Source: Ancylobacter pratisalsi (lineage in GTDB: Bacteria > Pseudomonadota > Alphaproteobacteria > Rhizobiales > Xanthobacteraceae). Taken from it: 64,000 nt of DNA. Positions 36,482 through 44,818 of the stretch are shown here, piece after piece. The DNA is taken from assembly GCF_010669125.1 (NCBI RefSeq), contig NZ_CP048630.1, positions 496,001-560,000 on the forward strand. Reading direction: 5' to 3'. Under the pieces are notes generated by a model that was not told the DNA's origin, made no database searches, and saw nothing but the letters and a program-made list of their open reading frames with translations. Every line of letters starts with the position of its first letter. Position 1 is the stretch's first letter. A program made the translations under genes and the position numbers.

Positions 36482-37142
36482 GCTCGCCTACCTTGAATGA
36501 AGCCCCTCGAACGAAGCGCACCGCCCACAGCGTCGTGTCTTCGTGTCGCTCGCTGGCATCACTTAGAAACGTGGGACTCTGAGCGCCGGCAAGGTCTTCG
36601 CGACTCCTCCCGCGCCTGGAAAAACTTGCGCATGACGAGGAGTGCTGTCCGGTCTGACGGTCGTGCCGCGCAACCACGTCCCGAGCATTGAGCTTGGCCG
36701 CTCAATCCGCGCGTCTTATTCATCGGGAGAGTAGGCTGCGGCCCTGAGGAGGCGCCGTCTTGCGACATGCCGTTTCGCGGCATCCGCCGGAGACCCCTAT
36801 CGCCCGGGAGATCCGGTGATCTGCCAGAACGCGCTGGGGAGTATGCGAGGTTGTCGGACAATGGATGCGGGAGACCTTATGGGTAGGGGGCACCGCGGTT
36901 CGGACCCCTCCAGGCCCGCACCCGAGCCCATGCTCCCATGGGCTTCAGGTTCTGGCCGATGAGACCGCCGCCGACATCTGTCCCAACATGGAACGCCTCG
37001 CACCTAGACCGGGGGAGCGGCCTATTGAGCGAACGAGCGTCACAGAACCAGAATCGATCGCGCCGGAGCAGGGCTCGAACGGCGTGCTCTCAACTTCACC
37101 TTCGGCGACGCACGGGATCACGCGTCGGAACGGGCGCCTCAC
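36482..37142. other. 661-bp region without a recognisable gene
   Basis: Several ORFs of 60-105 codons exist on both strands, but none has a good ribosome-binding site, domain or plausible composition. No tRNA fold, terminal repeat or transposase remnant could be recognised. It may hold decayed coding sequence or a non-coding RNA; nothing specific is supported. Confidence 0.5.
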
Positions 37143-37472
37143 CTACTGGCAGAGCAGGATGTCTTGCTCACGTGTCAGCTGGTAGTTCGACGAGAGCTTG
37201 ACCACGTAGCGCACGTCACCACTGCTGTTCAGGCAATAATCGTATATGCGACCGTCGCCCCAGCTGATGCGCACCGCGCGAGGATTGAAGCAGAGGTTCT
37301 GCAGCTCAATCCGCTGGCCGTCGGATGCGGAGCTGATCTCGACGATGCAGGTACGCTCGACCGCCTTCTGCAGCGCTTCACCTGCGGCCCTCTGCTGGGC
37401 CACCGCCGTGCCGCCCATGGCACCAAACGCCATGAGAGCGGAACATGCCAACACCGTTAATTCACGCCTCAT
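37143..37472 (-). CDS. Small secreted cysteine-containing protein, unknown
   Basis: 109 aa. The signal peptide MRRELTVLACSALMAFGAMG ends with GTAVA before Q26, leaving an 84-residue periplasmic protein. Four cysteines in the mature part (C42, C61, C80, C108) could form two disulfides. The frame is open further upstream, but ATG at 37472 with GGGAGGG six bases away gives the signal peptide. It lies beside, on the same strand as, and downstream of the two-component regulator gene, separated by 230 bp. No family was recognised; a periplasmic accessory to the neighbouring sensor is only a possibility. Confidence 0.7.
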   Translation of the reverse strand: MRRELTVLACSALMAFGAMGGTAVAQQRAAGEALQKAVERTCIVEISSASDGQRIELQNLCFNPRAVRISWGDGRIYDYCLNSSGDVRYVVKLSSNYQLTREQDILLCQ

Positions 37473-37700
37473 ATTGCCCTCCCCGGCAATTTTTAACCAT
37501 AGGCGGAATATATACCCGGCTACCCACCTTGCAATGAATCTGTTTCTTATTTGATCTGAAATTAAGGAAAATTTCAAACTAGTGACACATCCGCGCCACT
37601 TTGACGCAGAGTCAGCCGCCTTCAAAAGCTTCGCAACAAGCTGAACACGTCCCCGTCGGGCCCAACGGGCACGTTCCACCCAACAGCCTGGCAGAAGGGA

Positions 37701-38633
37701 TTATTTCGGCGTGAGCGCCGTCACTGCCAGTGCCGTTGCGGCAGCCCGGTTCTCGACGCCGATCTTGGAGTAGATCTGCTCCAGGTGCTTGTTAACCGTA
37801 CGCGGCGAAAGACCCAGTATCTCGCCGATATCCCGGTTCGCCTTGCCCCTAGCCAACCACATAAGCACCTCCGCCTCGCGGATGGTGAGGTTCAGTCGGG
37901 CTTTCAGCACCTGCTCGGGGGCCAGCCCATCGTCCTCCACAATCCGCAGCAGCAGCTCTTCAGGACCTATCTGGCCGACATAGGAGATGCGATGCCGCAG
38001 CGGCGAGCCTTCCATCGGCAGTTCAAGAGCGTTCGGCTCAATTCCGCTAGTCTCGCTGCGACGGTTGCTGAGCCAGCGGCGCACGGTGTCGGGGAGCATG
38101 AGGCTATCGCCGGCCGGGGATGCCGTGATCGCGGTGAGCAGCGCCGTCGCCTGCGGCGTGCTCCACAAGACGCGGCCGTCAGGTGTGGCGGACAGAAGGA
38201 AACGGCCCGCGGCATCCAGTGCGGCGCGGGCGCTGTGAGTCTGACGGGCGTTGGCGAGATGAACGCGGATGCGTGCGATCAGTTCGTCGGGCGAGATTGG
38301 CTTGGTGACATAATCCACACCTCCCGCCTCCAGCCCCTTCACGATCTGCTCCGTTTCCGACAGGCCGGTCATGAAGATCACGGGCACATGAGCGACCGAT
38401 TTGTTGCGCTTCAGTCGGCGACAGGTCTCGAATCCGTCCATTCCCGGCATGACGGCATCGAGCAGGATTACGTCGGGCGTAATCCGCTCGACGAGCGCGA
38501 GCGCGTTGGCTCCCTCTACCGCGACGAGGACCGTCGCGCCGGCAGCTTCCAGCGCATCGGTGAGAAGGCTCAGTGTTTCGGGTGAATCGTCGACCACGAG
38601 GATGATGTCGCGGCGCTCCACGCTATGCATCAT
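37701..38633 (-). CDS. LuxR-type response regulator partnered with the NCS1-kinase
   Basis: 310 aa. The receiver domain (8-125) has the acidic pair V-V-D-D, phospho-acceptor D59 in V-I-L-L-D-A-V-M-P-G-M-D-G and the T/K switch residues (F-M-T-G, Y-V-T-K-P). A middle linker of about 110 residues has weak PAS-like character. The C-terminal LuxR/NarL HTH (245-305) reads L-T-I-R-E-A-E-V-L-M-W-L-A-R-G-K-A-N-R-D, then T-V-N-K-H-L-E-Q-I-Y-S-K-I-G-V. Its start lies inside the end of the kinase gene (11-bp overlap, alternative ATG one codon later), so it is translationally coupled. It most likely activates the divergent urt-fmd genes. Confidence 0.92.
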   Translation of the reverse strand: MMHSVERRDIILVVDDSPETLSLLTDALEAAGATVLVAVEGANALALVERITPDVILLDAVMPGMDGFETCRRLKRNKSVAHVPVIFMTGLSETEQIVKGLEAGGVDYVTKPISPDELIARIRVHLANARQTHSARAALDAAGRFLLSATPDGRVLWSTPQATALLTAITASPAGDSLMLPDTVRRWLSNRRSETSGIEPNALELPMEGSPLRHRISYVGQIGPEELLLRIVEDDGLAPEQVLKARLNLTIREAEVLMWLARGKANRDIGEILGLSPRTVNKHLEQIYSKIGVENRAAATALAVTALTPK

Positions 38634-41600
38634 TGCTGCGCAACGCCTCCAGAACGGTCATGTATTGCTTCAGATCGAACGTCTCCATCAGGTCTCGCAT
38701 ATGCGAGACGAAAGCCTCGTTGTCCGGCGAGGCGTTCTCGATCTCCTTGAGCTTGGCCTGAATGCCGCGCACATAGCCAATTTCACCAAGCTTGAGCAGA
38801 TCATCGATATGAATTCCAGACGGCGGCTGCAGCGCGCCTGACACGCGTGTCTGTGTGGCGAGATCCGCGACCTCGCCCTCCCCGATCCACTCAAGGTCGA
38901 GCAGCTTCTCCATCTTCTCCAGCAGGCCCCGCAGCTGAACCGGTTTGACGATATGGTCGTCCAGCTGGTTGGCCTCGAGGCCGTTGCCGTGGATCTCCCC
39001 GACATTGGCCGAGATGATGACGATACGCATGCGCGCGAACCCTTCATCGCGCACCTGCCGAACCACCTCCCAGCCATTGAGGCCGGGCATTGAAAGATCG
39101 AGCAGCAACAGATCCGGATCCCACTGCCGTACCATTTCGAGCGCGGCGACACCGTCGGCGGCCGACAGCACCGTGAAGCCGAGAGGCACCAGGAGTTCGT
39201 GCATCAGATCGCGATGCGTCGCATCGTCGTCCGCCACCAGCACCGTACGTCGCGGTCCGGTGTAGCCCGCGACACGGCGATGCTGGATAGGCCCCGGGCG
39301 CGTGGGATTGGAGACCTCCGAGAGCATCAACTTGACGCGGAACGTGCTGCCGAACCCGGGTTTCGAGGTGAGCGATATTTCTCCCCCCATGATCTCGGTC
39401 AGCAGCTTGGTGATGGTGAGGCCAAGCCCGATGCCGCTCGTCGAATAAGTCCCGGCACGCTCGCCGCGCTCGAAAGGCTCGAAGATGCGCTCGTGGTCAG
39501 CAACCGGGATGCCGATTCCGGTGTCCTCGACTTCGAACTCGGCGACCTGGTTTCGATAGCCGATGCGCAGCGCCACCCGTCCATTCGCGGTGAACTTGAT
39601 CGCATTCGAAAGCAGGTTGATGAGAATCTGCCTCAGCCTTTTCTCGTCCGTATAGACGATCGCCGGCAGACGCTCGGGACGAACATAGACGAAGTCGATT
39701 CCCTTGGCCGTCGCCTGCAGACGGAACATGTCGACAAGCTGGTCGAGGAACTCGGCGATCCGCACCTCGTCCCGGTTCAGATGCAGGCGGCCGGCCTCGA
39801 TCTTCGAGATGTCCAGCAAGCCGTCGATCAGACCGGAGAGATGCTCAGCCGACCGTCGCACCACGCGAATAGCGTCCCGGCGATGGTCGGGAATGGAGGT
39901 GTCGCGCTCGAGCAGTTGCGCATAGCCGAGAATGGCGTTGAGCGGTGTCCGCAACTCGTGGCTGATTCCGACAACGTAGCGGCTCTTGGCGAGATTGGCC
40001 GCTTCGGCGACTTCCTTGGCCTGCTGAAGCTTGGCGTCGGTGCGCTTATGCGCCGCAATCTCGCGCATCAGCAGCGCCGTCTGCCGGTTGCTCTCTTCCT
40101 GTGCAACGCGCCGGCTTTCCTGCGCCAGCACGAACAGCCACGCGGCGACACCGGCGATGATCAGCAGGATGAAGTACAGCGTGAACAGCGTCGACCCGAT
40201 AGCCTCCCGCTGCGCCGCCGGAGCAAAAGTCGCCTGAAAATAGATCACCCCGAGAATGGCACCGATCACCAGTCCCAGCAGCGATAGCACGCCAATGTAA
40301 TGGCCGATGCGGGAGTTGATCTGCGCCACCATCCAGGTGGGTAGCGTCGCCCTCAGCGCGCCGAGGATCTGATCCGGGAACCGCGCATCCTCCTTGCATC
40401 GATCATGACAGCGCGCATCGAGCGAGCAACACAGCGAGCAGATCGGTCCCGCATAAACGGGGCAATGCGCCATGTCCTCCGGCTCGAACTTGTGCTCGCA
40501 GATGCAGCACTTGATCGTCAGCCGCTGATCCCAGTTCTTGGTCGTGCGGCGCGCGATGTAGTAGCGCCCCTTCGTCGCGAAGGCGATGCCGGCGGCGGTA
40601 ACGAAGGACACCACCAGCGCCACGAAGGGCGCGAACACCTTGATCGTCGTCCCGAACAGGCCGGTGAAGGCGATGCCGGCGATCAGCGTTCCGGCAATCA
40701 CCGCGCCAACGCCGACAGGATTGATATCGTAGAGGTGTGCCCGCTTGAACTCGATGCCGGGCGGACTCCATCCCATCGGCTTGTTCACCACGAGGTCCGC
40801 AACCAACGCCGCGACCCATGCCACGGCAACAATGGCGTAGAGCCCCAGGATCTGTTCGAGGACCTTGTAGATACCCAGCGCCATCAACATCAGCGCGATG
40901 GTGACGTTGAAGACCAGCCAGACGACGCGTCCCGGATGGCTGTGCGTCAATCGCGAGAAGAAATTCGACCAGGCGATCGAGCCCGCATAGGAGTTCGTCA
41001 CATTGATCTTGAGCTGGGCCAGGATCACGAAGACGCCGGTGAAAACGAGCGCCATCTCGGGATTCAGCACGGTCTTGAAAGCCGCCAGATACATCTGGGT
41101 CGGCTCAGCGGCGTGAATGAGAGGCACACCCTGCGTCAGGACGAAGTAGGCCAGGAAGGACCCGGCAAGCATCTTGATGGCGCCGGGGACGATCCAGCCC
41201 GGCCCCGCCGAAAGCAGCGACAGCCACCAGATAGTGTTGCGCTTGAACGCCGTGCCGCCGGGCGCCCGCCGCGGAAGGAAGCGCAGGAAGTCCACCTGCT
41301 CGCCAATCTGCGCAACAAGGGCGAACACCACTGTTGAGGCGGCGCCGAACATGACCAGATCGAACGATCCGTCGGGTGCACCGAACCGCCCGGTATATTC
41401 GGTCCACCCCGTGATGGAGTGGCGATGATAAATGAAGATGAAGACGAAGGGGATCAGATTGAGCAGCAGCCAGAAAGGCTGAGTCCAGAGCTGAAAGCGG
41501 CTGATGAAGGTGATGCCGTGGGTCACCAGCGGTATGACGACAAGCGCGCTGATGAAATACCCCACCATCATGGGCACGCCGAAACACATCTCCAGTGCCA

Positions 41601-42048
41601 GCGCCATGATCGCCGCCTCGATAGCGAAGAACAGGTAGGTGAAGGAGGCGTAGATCAGCGACGTGACGGTGGACCCGATATAGCCGAAGCCGGCACCGCG
41701 GGTGAGCAGATCGATGTCGACCCCGAACTTCGCGGCGTAGTAGCTGATTGGAAGACCCGACGCGAAGATGATGATGCTCACGACGAGAATCGCGGCAACC
41801 GCATTCGGAAAGCCATAAGCCAGCGTGATCGAGCCACCGATCGCCTCAAGCGCGAGAAAAGACACCGCTCCCAGCGCGGTGTTGGCGACGCGCATCGGAG
41901 ACCAGCGCCGGGCGCTCTTTGCCGTGAAGCGCAGCGCATAATCCTCGAGCGTCTCATTGACGACCCACTGATTATACTGGCGTCGAACACGAACGATCTT
42001 CTGTTCCGCCGCCATAGGGTTCCGCCTCGCCGTCTCGACGCTCGACAT
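38623..42048 (-). CDS. NCS1 permease-hybrid histidine kinase fusion (transporter-type sensor)
   Basis: 1141 aa, one uninterrupted frame. Order: NCS1 (purine/cytosine/allantoin family) permease with about 12 helices (55-495); cytoplasmic cysteine-rich module with C514, C515, C517, C529, C537, C540, C541, C547 and C551; two further helices (583-606, 617-641); a coiled-coil linker; HisKA with H697 in I-S-H-E-L-R-T-P; HATPase_c with N815 in the N-box and a D-T-G-I-G-I-P G1 box; receiver with D984 in L-L-L-D-L-S-M-P; and a short C-terminal helical tail. It resembles the logic of CbrA (SLC5 transporter fused to a kinase) but with a nucleobase-type carrier. It sits opposite the urea/amide operon, so the ligand may be urea, an amide or a ureide. 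Transport activity is unproven. Confidence 0.93.
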   Translation of the reverse strand: MSSVETARRNPMAAEQKIVRVRRQYNQWVVNETLEDYALRFTAKSARRWSPMRVANTALGAVSFLALEAIGGSITLAYGFPNAVAAILVVSIIIFASGLPISYYAAKFGVDIDLLTRGAGFGYIGSTVTSLIYASFTYLFFAIEAAIMALALEMCFGVPMMVGYFISALVVIPLVTHGITFISRFQLWTQPFWLLLNLIPFVFIFIYHRHSITGWTEYTGRFGAPDGSFDLVMFGAASTVVFALVAQIGEQVDFLRFLPRRAPGGTAFKRNTIWWLSLLSAGPGWIVPGAIKMLAGSFLAYFVLTQGVPLIHAAEPTQMYLAAFKTVLNPEMALVFTGVFVILAQLKINVTNSYAGSIAWSNFFSRLTHSHPGRVVWLVFNVTIALMLMALGIYKVLEQILGLYAIVAVAWVAALVADLVVNKPMGWSPPGIEFKRAHLYDINPVGVGAVIAGTLIAGIAFTGLFGTTIKVFAPFVALVVSFVTAAGIAFATKGRYYIARRTTKNWDQRLTIKCCICEHKFEPEDMAHCPVYAGPICSLCCSLDARCHDRCKEDARFPDQILGALRATLPTWMVAQINSRIGHYIGVLSLLGLVIGAILGVIYFQATFAPAAQREAIGSTLFTLYFILLIIAGVAAWLFVLAQESRRVAQEESNRQTALLMREIAAHKRTDAKLQQAKEVAEAANLAKSRYVVGISHELRTPLNAILGYAQLLERDTSIPDHRRDAIRVVRRSAEHLSGLIDGLLDISKIEAGRLHLNRDEVRIAEFLDQLVDMFRLQATAKGIDFVYVRPERLPAIVYTDEKRLRQILINLLSNAIKFTANGRVALRIGYRNQVAEFEVEDTGIGIPVADHERIFEPFERGERAGTYSTSGIGLGLTITKLLTEIMGGEISLTSKPGFGSTFRVKLMLSEVSNPTRPGPIQHRRVAGYTGPRRTVLVADDDATHRDLMHELLVPLGFTVLSAADGVAALEMVRQWDPDLLLLDLSMPGLNGWEVVRQVRDEGFARMRIVIISANVGEIHGNGLEANQLDDHIVKPVQLRGLLEKMEKLLDLEWIGEGEVADLATQTRVSGALQPPSGIHIDDLLKLGEIGYVRGIQAKLKEIENASPDNEAFVSHMRDLMETFDLKQYMTVLEALRSNDA

Positions 42049-42291
42049 CCGCTTGCGTTTATCCTCCCAGGCACTTTTCTCGTTGCTGCACTGCGTCGAA
42101 TGGTCTGGTCATTCGGACCACCCTTCCACAAGCATAAACCGTTCCAACAAAGTCGTAAGACCCAAGGACGCTCCGGACCCCTTCGAAATTAAGACTAATT
42201 GCCGCATATACATGACGATGCGGCACGCCACCTCGCTAAACACACATAATTTCTATGTATTTTCTATATCCAGCTGGTCGCTTCACGTACG

Positions 42292-42312
42292 ATATACGCG
42301 CACGCGCGCGCG
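42292..42312. repeat. 21-bp perfectly alternating purine-pyrimidine tract
   Basis: Runs from ATATACGCGCACG through GCGCGCG with no break in R-Y alternation, mostly CG steps at the right end. Such tracts can adopt Z-DNA under negative supercoiling. Confidence 0.8.
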
Positions 42313-42320
42313 AACACACA

Positions 42321-42343
42321 TACAGGCGCAGGACGCACCTGTA
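42321..42343. promoter_or_regulatory. Palindrome TACAGG-N11-CCTGTA upstream of urtA
   Basis: Perfect 6-bp arms with an 11-bp spacer (one helical turn between arms), 156 bp before the urtA start. Candidate operator for the neighbouring response regulator or a nitrogen regulator. Confidence 0.45.
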
Positions 42344-42388
42344 TCTCGATGATTTAATTCACTGTGAGCCGAGCGACTGAAATCCCCT

Positions 42389-42406
42389 ATACGTCAATCG
42401 ACGTAT
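42389..42406. promoter_or_regulatory. Palindrome ATACGTC-N4-GACGTAT upstream of urtA
   Basis: Perfect 7-bp arms with a 4-bp spacer (18 bp in all), about 93 bp upstream of the urtA ATG. Length and symmetry match sites bound by dimers of LuxR/NarL-type response regulators, and such a regulator is encoded 4 kb away. Confidence 0.55.
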
Positions 42407-42498
42407 TGCTGCGTCGCGGCATCGCCCCCCACGATCTACACAATGCAAGCACACCGAGAAGCTTGTTGAGGCCACGTCAAACCCGTGGAGGGGATCGT

Positions 42499-43782
42499 AT
42501 GTCTTCTAACAATGATAAATCCAATACGTTTTCGAGCACACGCCGAAAGCTACTGATGGGCATGGCTACGTTGCCGGCCGTGCCTCTTCTTGCCCAAGCT
42601 GGCCTCTTCTCTACTCCCGCGCACGCCCAGACGCCGGCAACGGCGGATGTAAACACCACGGGACTTGCGGTGACCGACGACGAAGTCACCGTCGGCATCC
42701 TGCACTCCATCACGGGCACCATGGCCATCTCCGAAACCGGCTCGGTGCAGGCCGAAAAGCTCGCCATCGAGCAGATCAACGCCATGGGCGGCGTGCTCGG
42801 GCGCAAGATCAAGTATGTCCAGGAGGACGGCGCATCTGACTGGCCGACCTTCGCGGAGAAGGCGAAGAAGCTGCTGGTGCAGGACAAGGTCGCGGCCATC
42901 ATGGGCTGCTGGACCTCCGCGTCCCGCAAGGCCGTGCTTCCGGTCGTCGAGCAGTACAACGGCATGCTCTATTATCCGACCTTCTATGAAGGCCTGGAGC
43001 AGTCCAAGAACGTGATCTACACCGGTCAGGAAGCGACCCAGCAGATCCTCGCGGGCCTCGATTGGGTGCAGCGCGAGAAGAACGGCAAGACGTTCTATCT
43101 CATCGGCTCGGACTACATCTGGCCCCGCACCTCGATGAAGATCGCGCGTAAGCACATCGAAGGGCACCTCAAGGACTCGTCCGTCGTCGGCGAGGAGTAT
43201 TTCCCGCTCGGCCACACCCAGTTCAACTCGGTAATCAACAAGATCAAGCTGAAGAAGCCCGACGTGATCTACGCTGCCGTCGTCGGCGGCTCGAACGTCG
43301 CGTTCTACAAGCAGCTCAAGGCGGCCGGCATCGACCTCTCGAAGCAGACGCTTCTCACCATCTCGGTGACCGAGGACGAGATCGACGGCATCGGCGGTGA
43401 GAACTTCGCTGGCGCCTACAGCTGCATGAAATACTTCCAGTCTCTCGACAACCCGAACAACAAGGACTTCGTCGCCGCCTTCAAGAAGATGTGGGGCGAG
43501 AAGACCGTTATCGGTGACGTCACCCAGGCCGCCTATCTCGGCCCCTGGCTTTGGAAAATGACGGTCGAGAAGGCCGGCAGCTTCGATGTGGACAAGATCG
43601 CCGCGGCTTCGCCGGGCATCGAGTTCACCAAGGCTCCCGAAGGATACGTCAAGATCCACAAGAACCATCACCTCTGGTCGAAGACCCGCGTCGGCAAGGC
43701 CCTGGTCGACGGTCAGTTCGAGGTGGTGTTCGAAACGCCCGACCTCATCGAGCCCGATCCGTTCCCCAAGGGCTACCAGTGA
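42499..43782 (+). CDS. urtA: Urea/short-amide ABC transporter, substrate-binding protein
   Basis: 427 aa, periplasmic. A Tat signal (S-T-R15-R16-K-L-L-M, ending T-P-A-H-A) leads into a type I periplasmic-binding fold of the UrtA/FmdD branch: VTVGILHSITGTMAISE, then KIKYVQEDGASDWPTFAEKA, GCWTSASRKAVLPVVEQYNG and YPTFYEGLEQSKNVIYTGQE. These blocks are diagnostic for urea/short-chain amide receptors. GGAGGGG precedes the ATG at 42499; the open frame starts earlier but lacks a leader. First gene of urtABCDE-fmdA-fmdB; a stable hairpin follows its stop, so it is probably made in excess over the permeases. Urea versus formamide preference cannot be decided from sequence. Confidence 0.94.
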   Translation: MSSNNDKSNTFSSTRRKLLMGMATLPAVPLLAQAGLFSTPAHAQTPATADVNTTGLAVTDDEVTVGILHSITGTMAISETGSVQAEKLAIEQINAMGGVLGRKIKYVQEDGASDWPTFAEKAKKLLVQDKVAAIMGCWTSASRKAVLPVVEQYNGMLYYPTFYEGLEQSKNVIYTGQEATQQILAGLDWVQREKNGKTFYLIGSDYIWPRTSMKIARKHIEGHLKDSSVVGEEYFPLGHTQFNSVINKIKLKKPDVIYAAVVGGSNVAFYKQLKAAGIDLSKQTLLTISVTEDEIDGIGGENFAGAYSCMKYFQSLDNPNNKDFVAAFKKMWGEKTVIGDVTQAAYLGPWLWKMTVEKAGSFDVDKIAAASPGIEFTKAPEGYVKIHKNHHLWSKTRVGKALVDGQFEVVFETPDLIEPDPFPKGYQ

Positions 43783-43797
43783 GCTCAGAAGCTCCCA

Positions 43798-43827
43798 CCC
43801 GGAGAGGGCTAACCCGCCCTCTCCGGG
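43798..43827 (+). terminator. Hairpin between urtA and urtB
   Basis: Perfect 12-bp stem (CCCGGAGAGGGC with GCCCTCTCCGGG) and a 6-nt loop, 15 bp after the urtA stop, followed by GGCCTTTGCCTTTG rather than a clean T-run. Such hairpins after binding-protein genes act as partial terminators or protect the upstream mRNA. Confidence 0.75.
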
Positions 43828-43881
43828 GCCTTTGCCTTTGAACGGAGACCGCGCCGCAGGGCGCACGCCGGGGGATTCGTG

Positions 43882-44808
43882 ATGTTTTCAGACTATTCGC
43901 TTGCCGAACTCAGCTCGATTTTTGTGATGCAGGGCTTTGCAGGCCTGATCCTGTTCTCCGTGTTCCTGCTGATGGCGCTCGGACTGGCGATCATTTTCGG
44001 CCAGATGGGCGTCATCAACATGGCGCACGGCGAATTCATGATCCTTGGCGCTTATGTCACGTATTTCACGTCGCAGTTCTTTCTCAATTTCATACCTGAC
44101 CTGTTCAGCGTCTACTTCTTCGTCGCCATGATATTGGCCTTCATCGCATCTGGCGCGCTAGGAATGCTCGTTGAATGGTTGATGATACGCCGCCTCTACA
44201 AACGACCACTCGACACGCTGCTCGCCACCTGGGGCCTTAGCCTCATTCTTCAGCAGTTCTACCGTTCGGTGTTCGGCCCGCGCGAAGTGGGCGTGGAGCT
44301 GCCGAGCTGGATGATGGGTTCGCTTCCGCTCACCGACGTTGTCGAAGTGCAGATCAACGGACTGTTCGTGATGGCGCTGACCATCGTGATCACGATTGCC
44401 GTGGCGTTGCTGATGTACAAGTCGAACTGGGGCAAGCAGGTTCGCGCCGTGGTGCAGAACCGCATGATGGCCAGCGCCGTCGGCATCAATACCGAGAAGG
44501 TCGACCGTTACACCTTTGGGCTCGGCTGCGGCATCGCCGGCATCGCCGGTTCCGCCTTCACGATGATCGGCTCGACCGGCCCGACTTCCGGCCAGCTCTA
44601 CATCGTGGACACGTTCCTGGTCGTCGTCTTCGGCGGCGCGCAGAGCCTGCTCGGCACCATCGCCTCCGCCTTCACGATTTCGCAGGCCCAGTCGACCATG
44701 GAGTTCTTCCTCTCCGGTTCGACGGCCAAGGTCCTCACGCTTCTCAGCGTGGTCATCATCCTGATGCTGCGGCCCCAAGGCCTCTTCGTCATCAAGGTCC
44801 GTCGTTGA
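43882..44808 (+). CDS. urtB: Urea/short-amide ABC transporter permease
   Basis: 308 aa, LivH-type permease with about eight helices. L-A-I-I-F-G-Q-M-G-V-I-N-M-A-H-G-E-F is the UrtB form of the family motif, and G-S-T-G-P-T-S-G-Q plus VVFGGAQSLLGTIASAF close it. It lacks the long N-terminal extension with a signal peptide seen in some UrtB proteins. GTG at 43879 directly precedes the ATG; the ATG is six bases from GGGGGA and is preferred. Pairs with UrtC to form the inner-membrane channel. Confidence 0.93.
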   Translation: MFSDYSLAELSSIFVMQGFAGLILFSVFLLMALGLAIIFGQMGVINMAHGEFMILGAYVTYFTSQFFLNFIPDLFSVYFFVAMILAFIASGALGMLVEWLMIRRLYKRPLDTLLATWGLSLILQQFYRSVFGPREVGVELPSWMMGSLPLTDVVEVQINGLFVMALTIVITIAVALLMYKSNWGKQVRAVVQNRMMASAVGINTEKVDRYTFGLGCGIAGIAGSAFTMIGSTGPTSGQLYIVDTFLVVVFGGAQSLLGTIASAFTISQAQSTMEFFLSGSTAKVLTLLSVVIILMLRPQGLFVIKVRR

Positions 44809-44818
44809 GGAGGCGAAC

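Larger units (their letters stand above)
42049..42498. promoter_or_regulatory. Divergent control region between the sensor kinase and urtA
   Basis: 450 bp, distinctly more AT-rich than the genes around it. It contains an alternating purine-pyrimidine tract (42292-42312), a 23-bp palindrome (42321-42343) and an 18-bp palindrome (42389-42406). It must hold the promoters of both the regulatory pair and the urt operon. The open frame leading into urtA from 42364 is not coding: the urtA Tat signal begins at 42499. Confidence 0.7.

Noticed and set aside
36559-37201. Several 60-105-codon frames in the 36.5-37.2 kb gap
   Set aside because: Overlapping frames on both strands, without start signals or domains, and with unnatural Arg/Pro/Ser-rich composition.
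42071-42088. Possible sigma-54 promoter (AGGCACTT and TTGC) upstream of the kinase/urt region
   Set aside because: GG-to-GC spacing is three bases too long and the first T of the -24 element is missing.
42364-42498. 45-residue N-terminal extension of UrtA
   Set aside because: The Tat signal begins at 42499 with a good GGAGGGG site; the upstream frame overlaps the palindromic control region and has no leader character.
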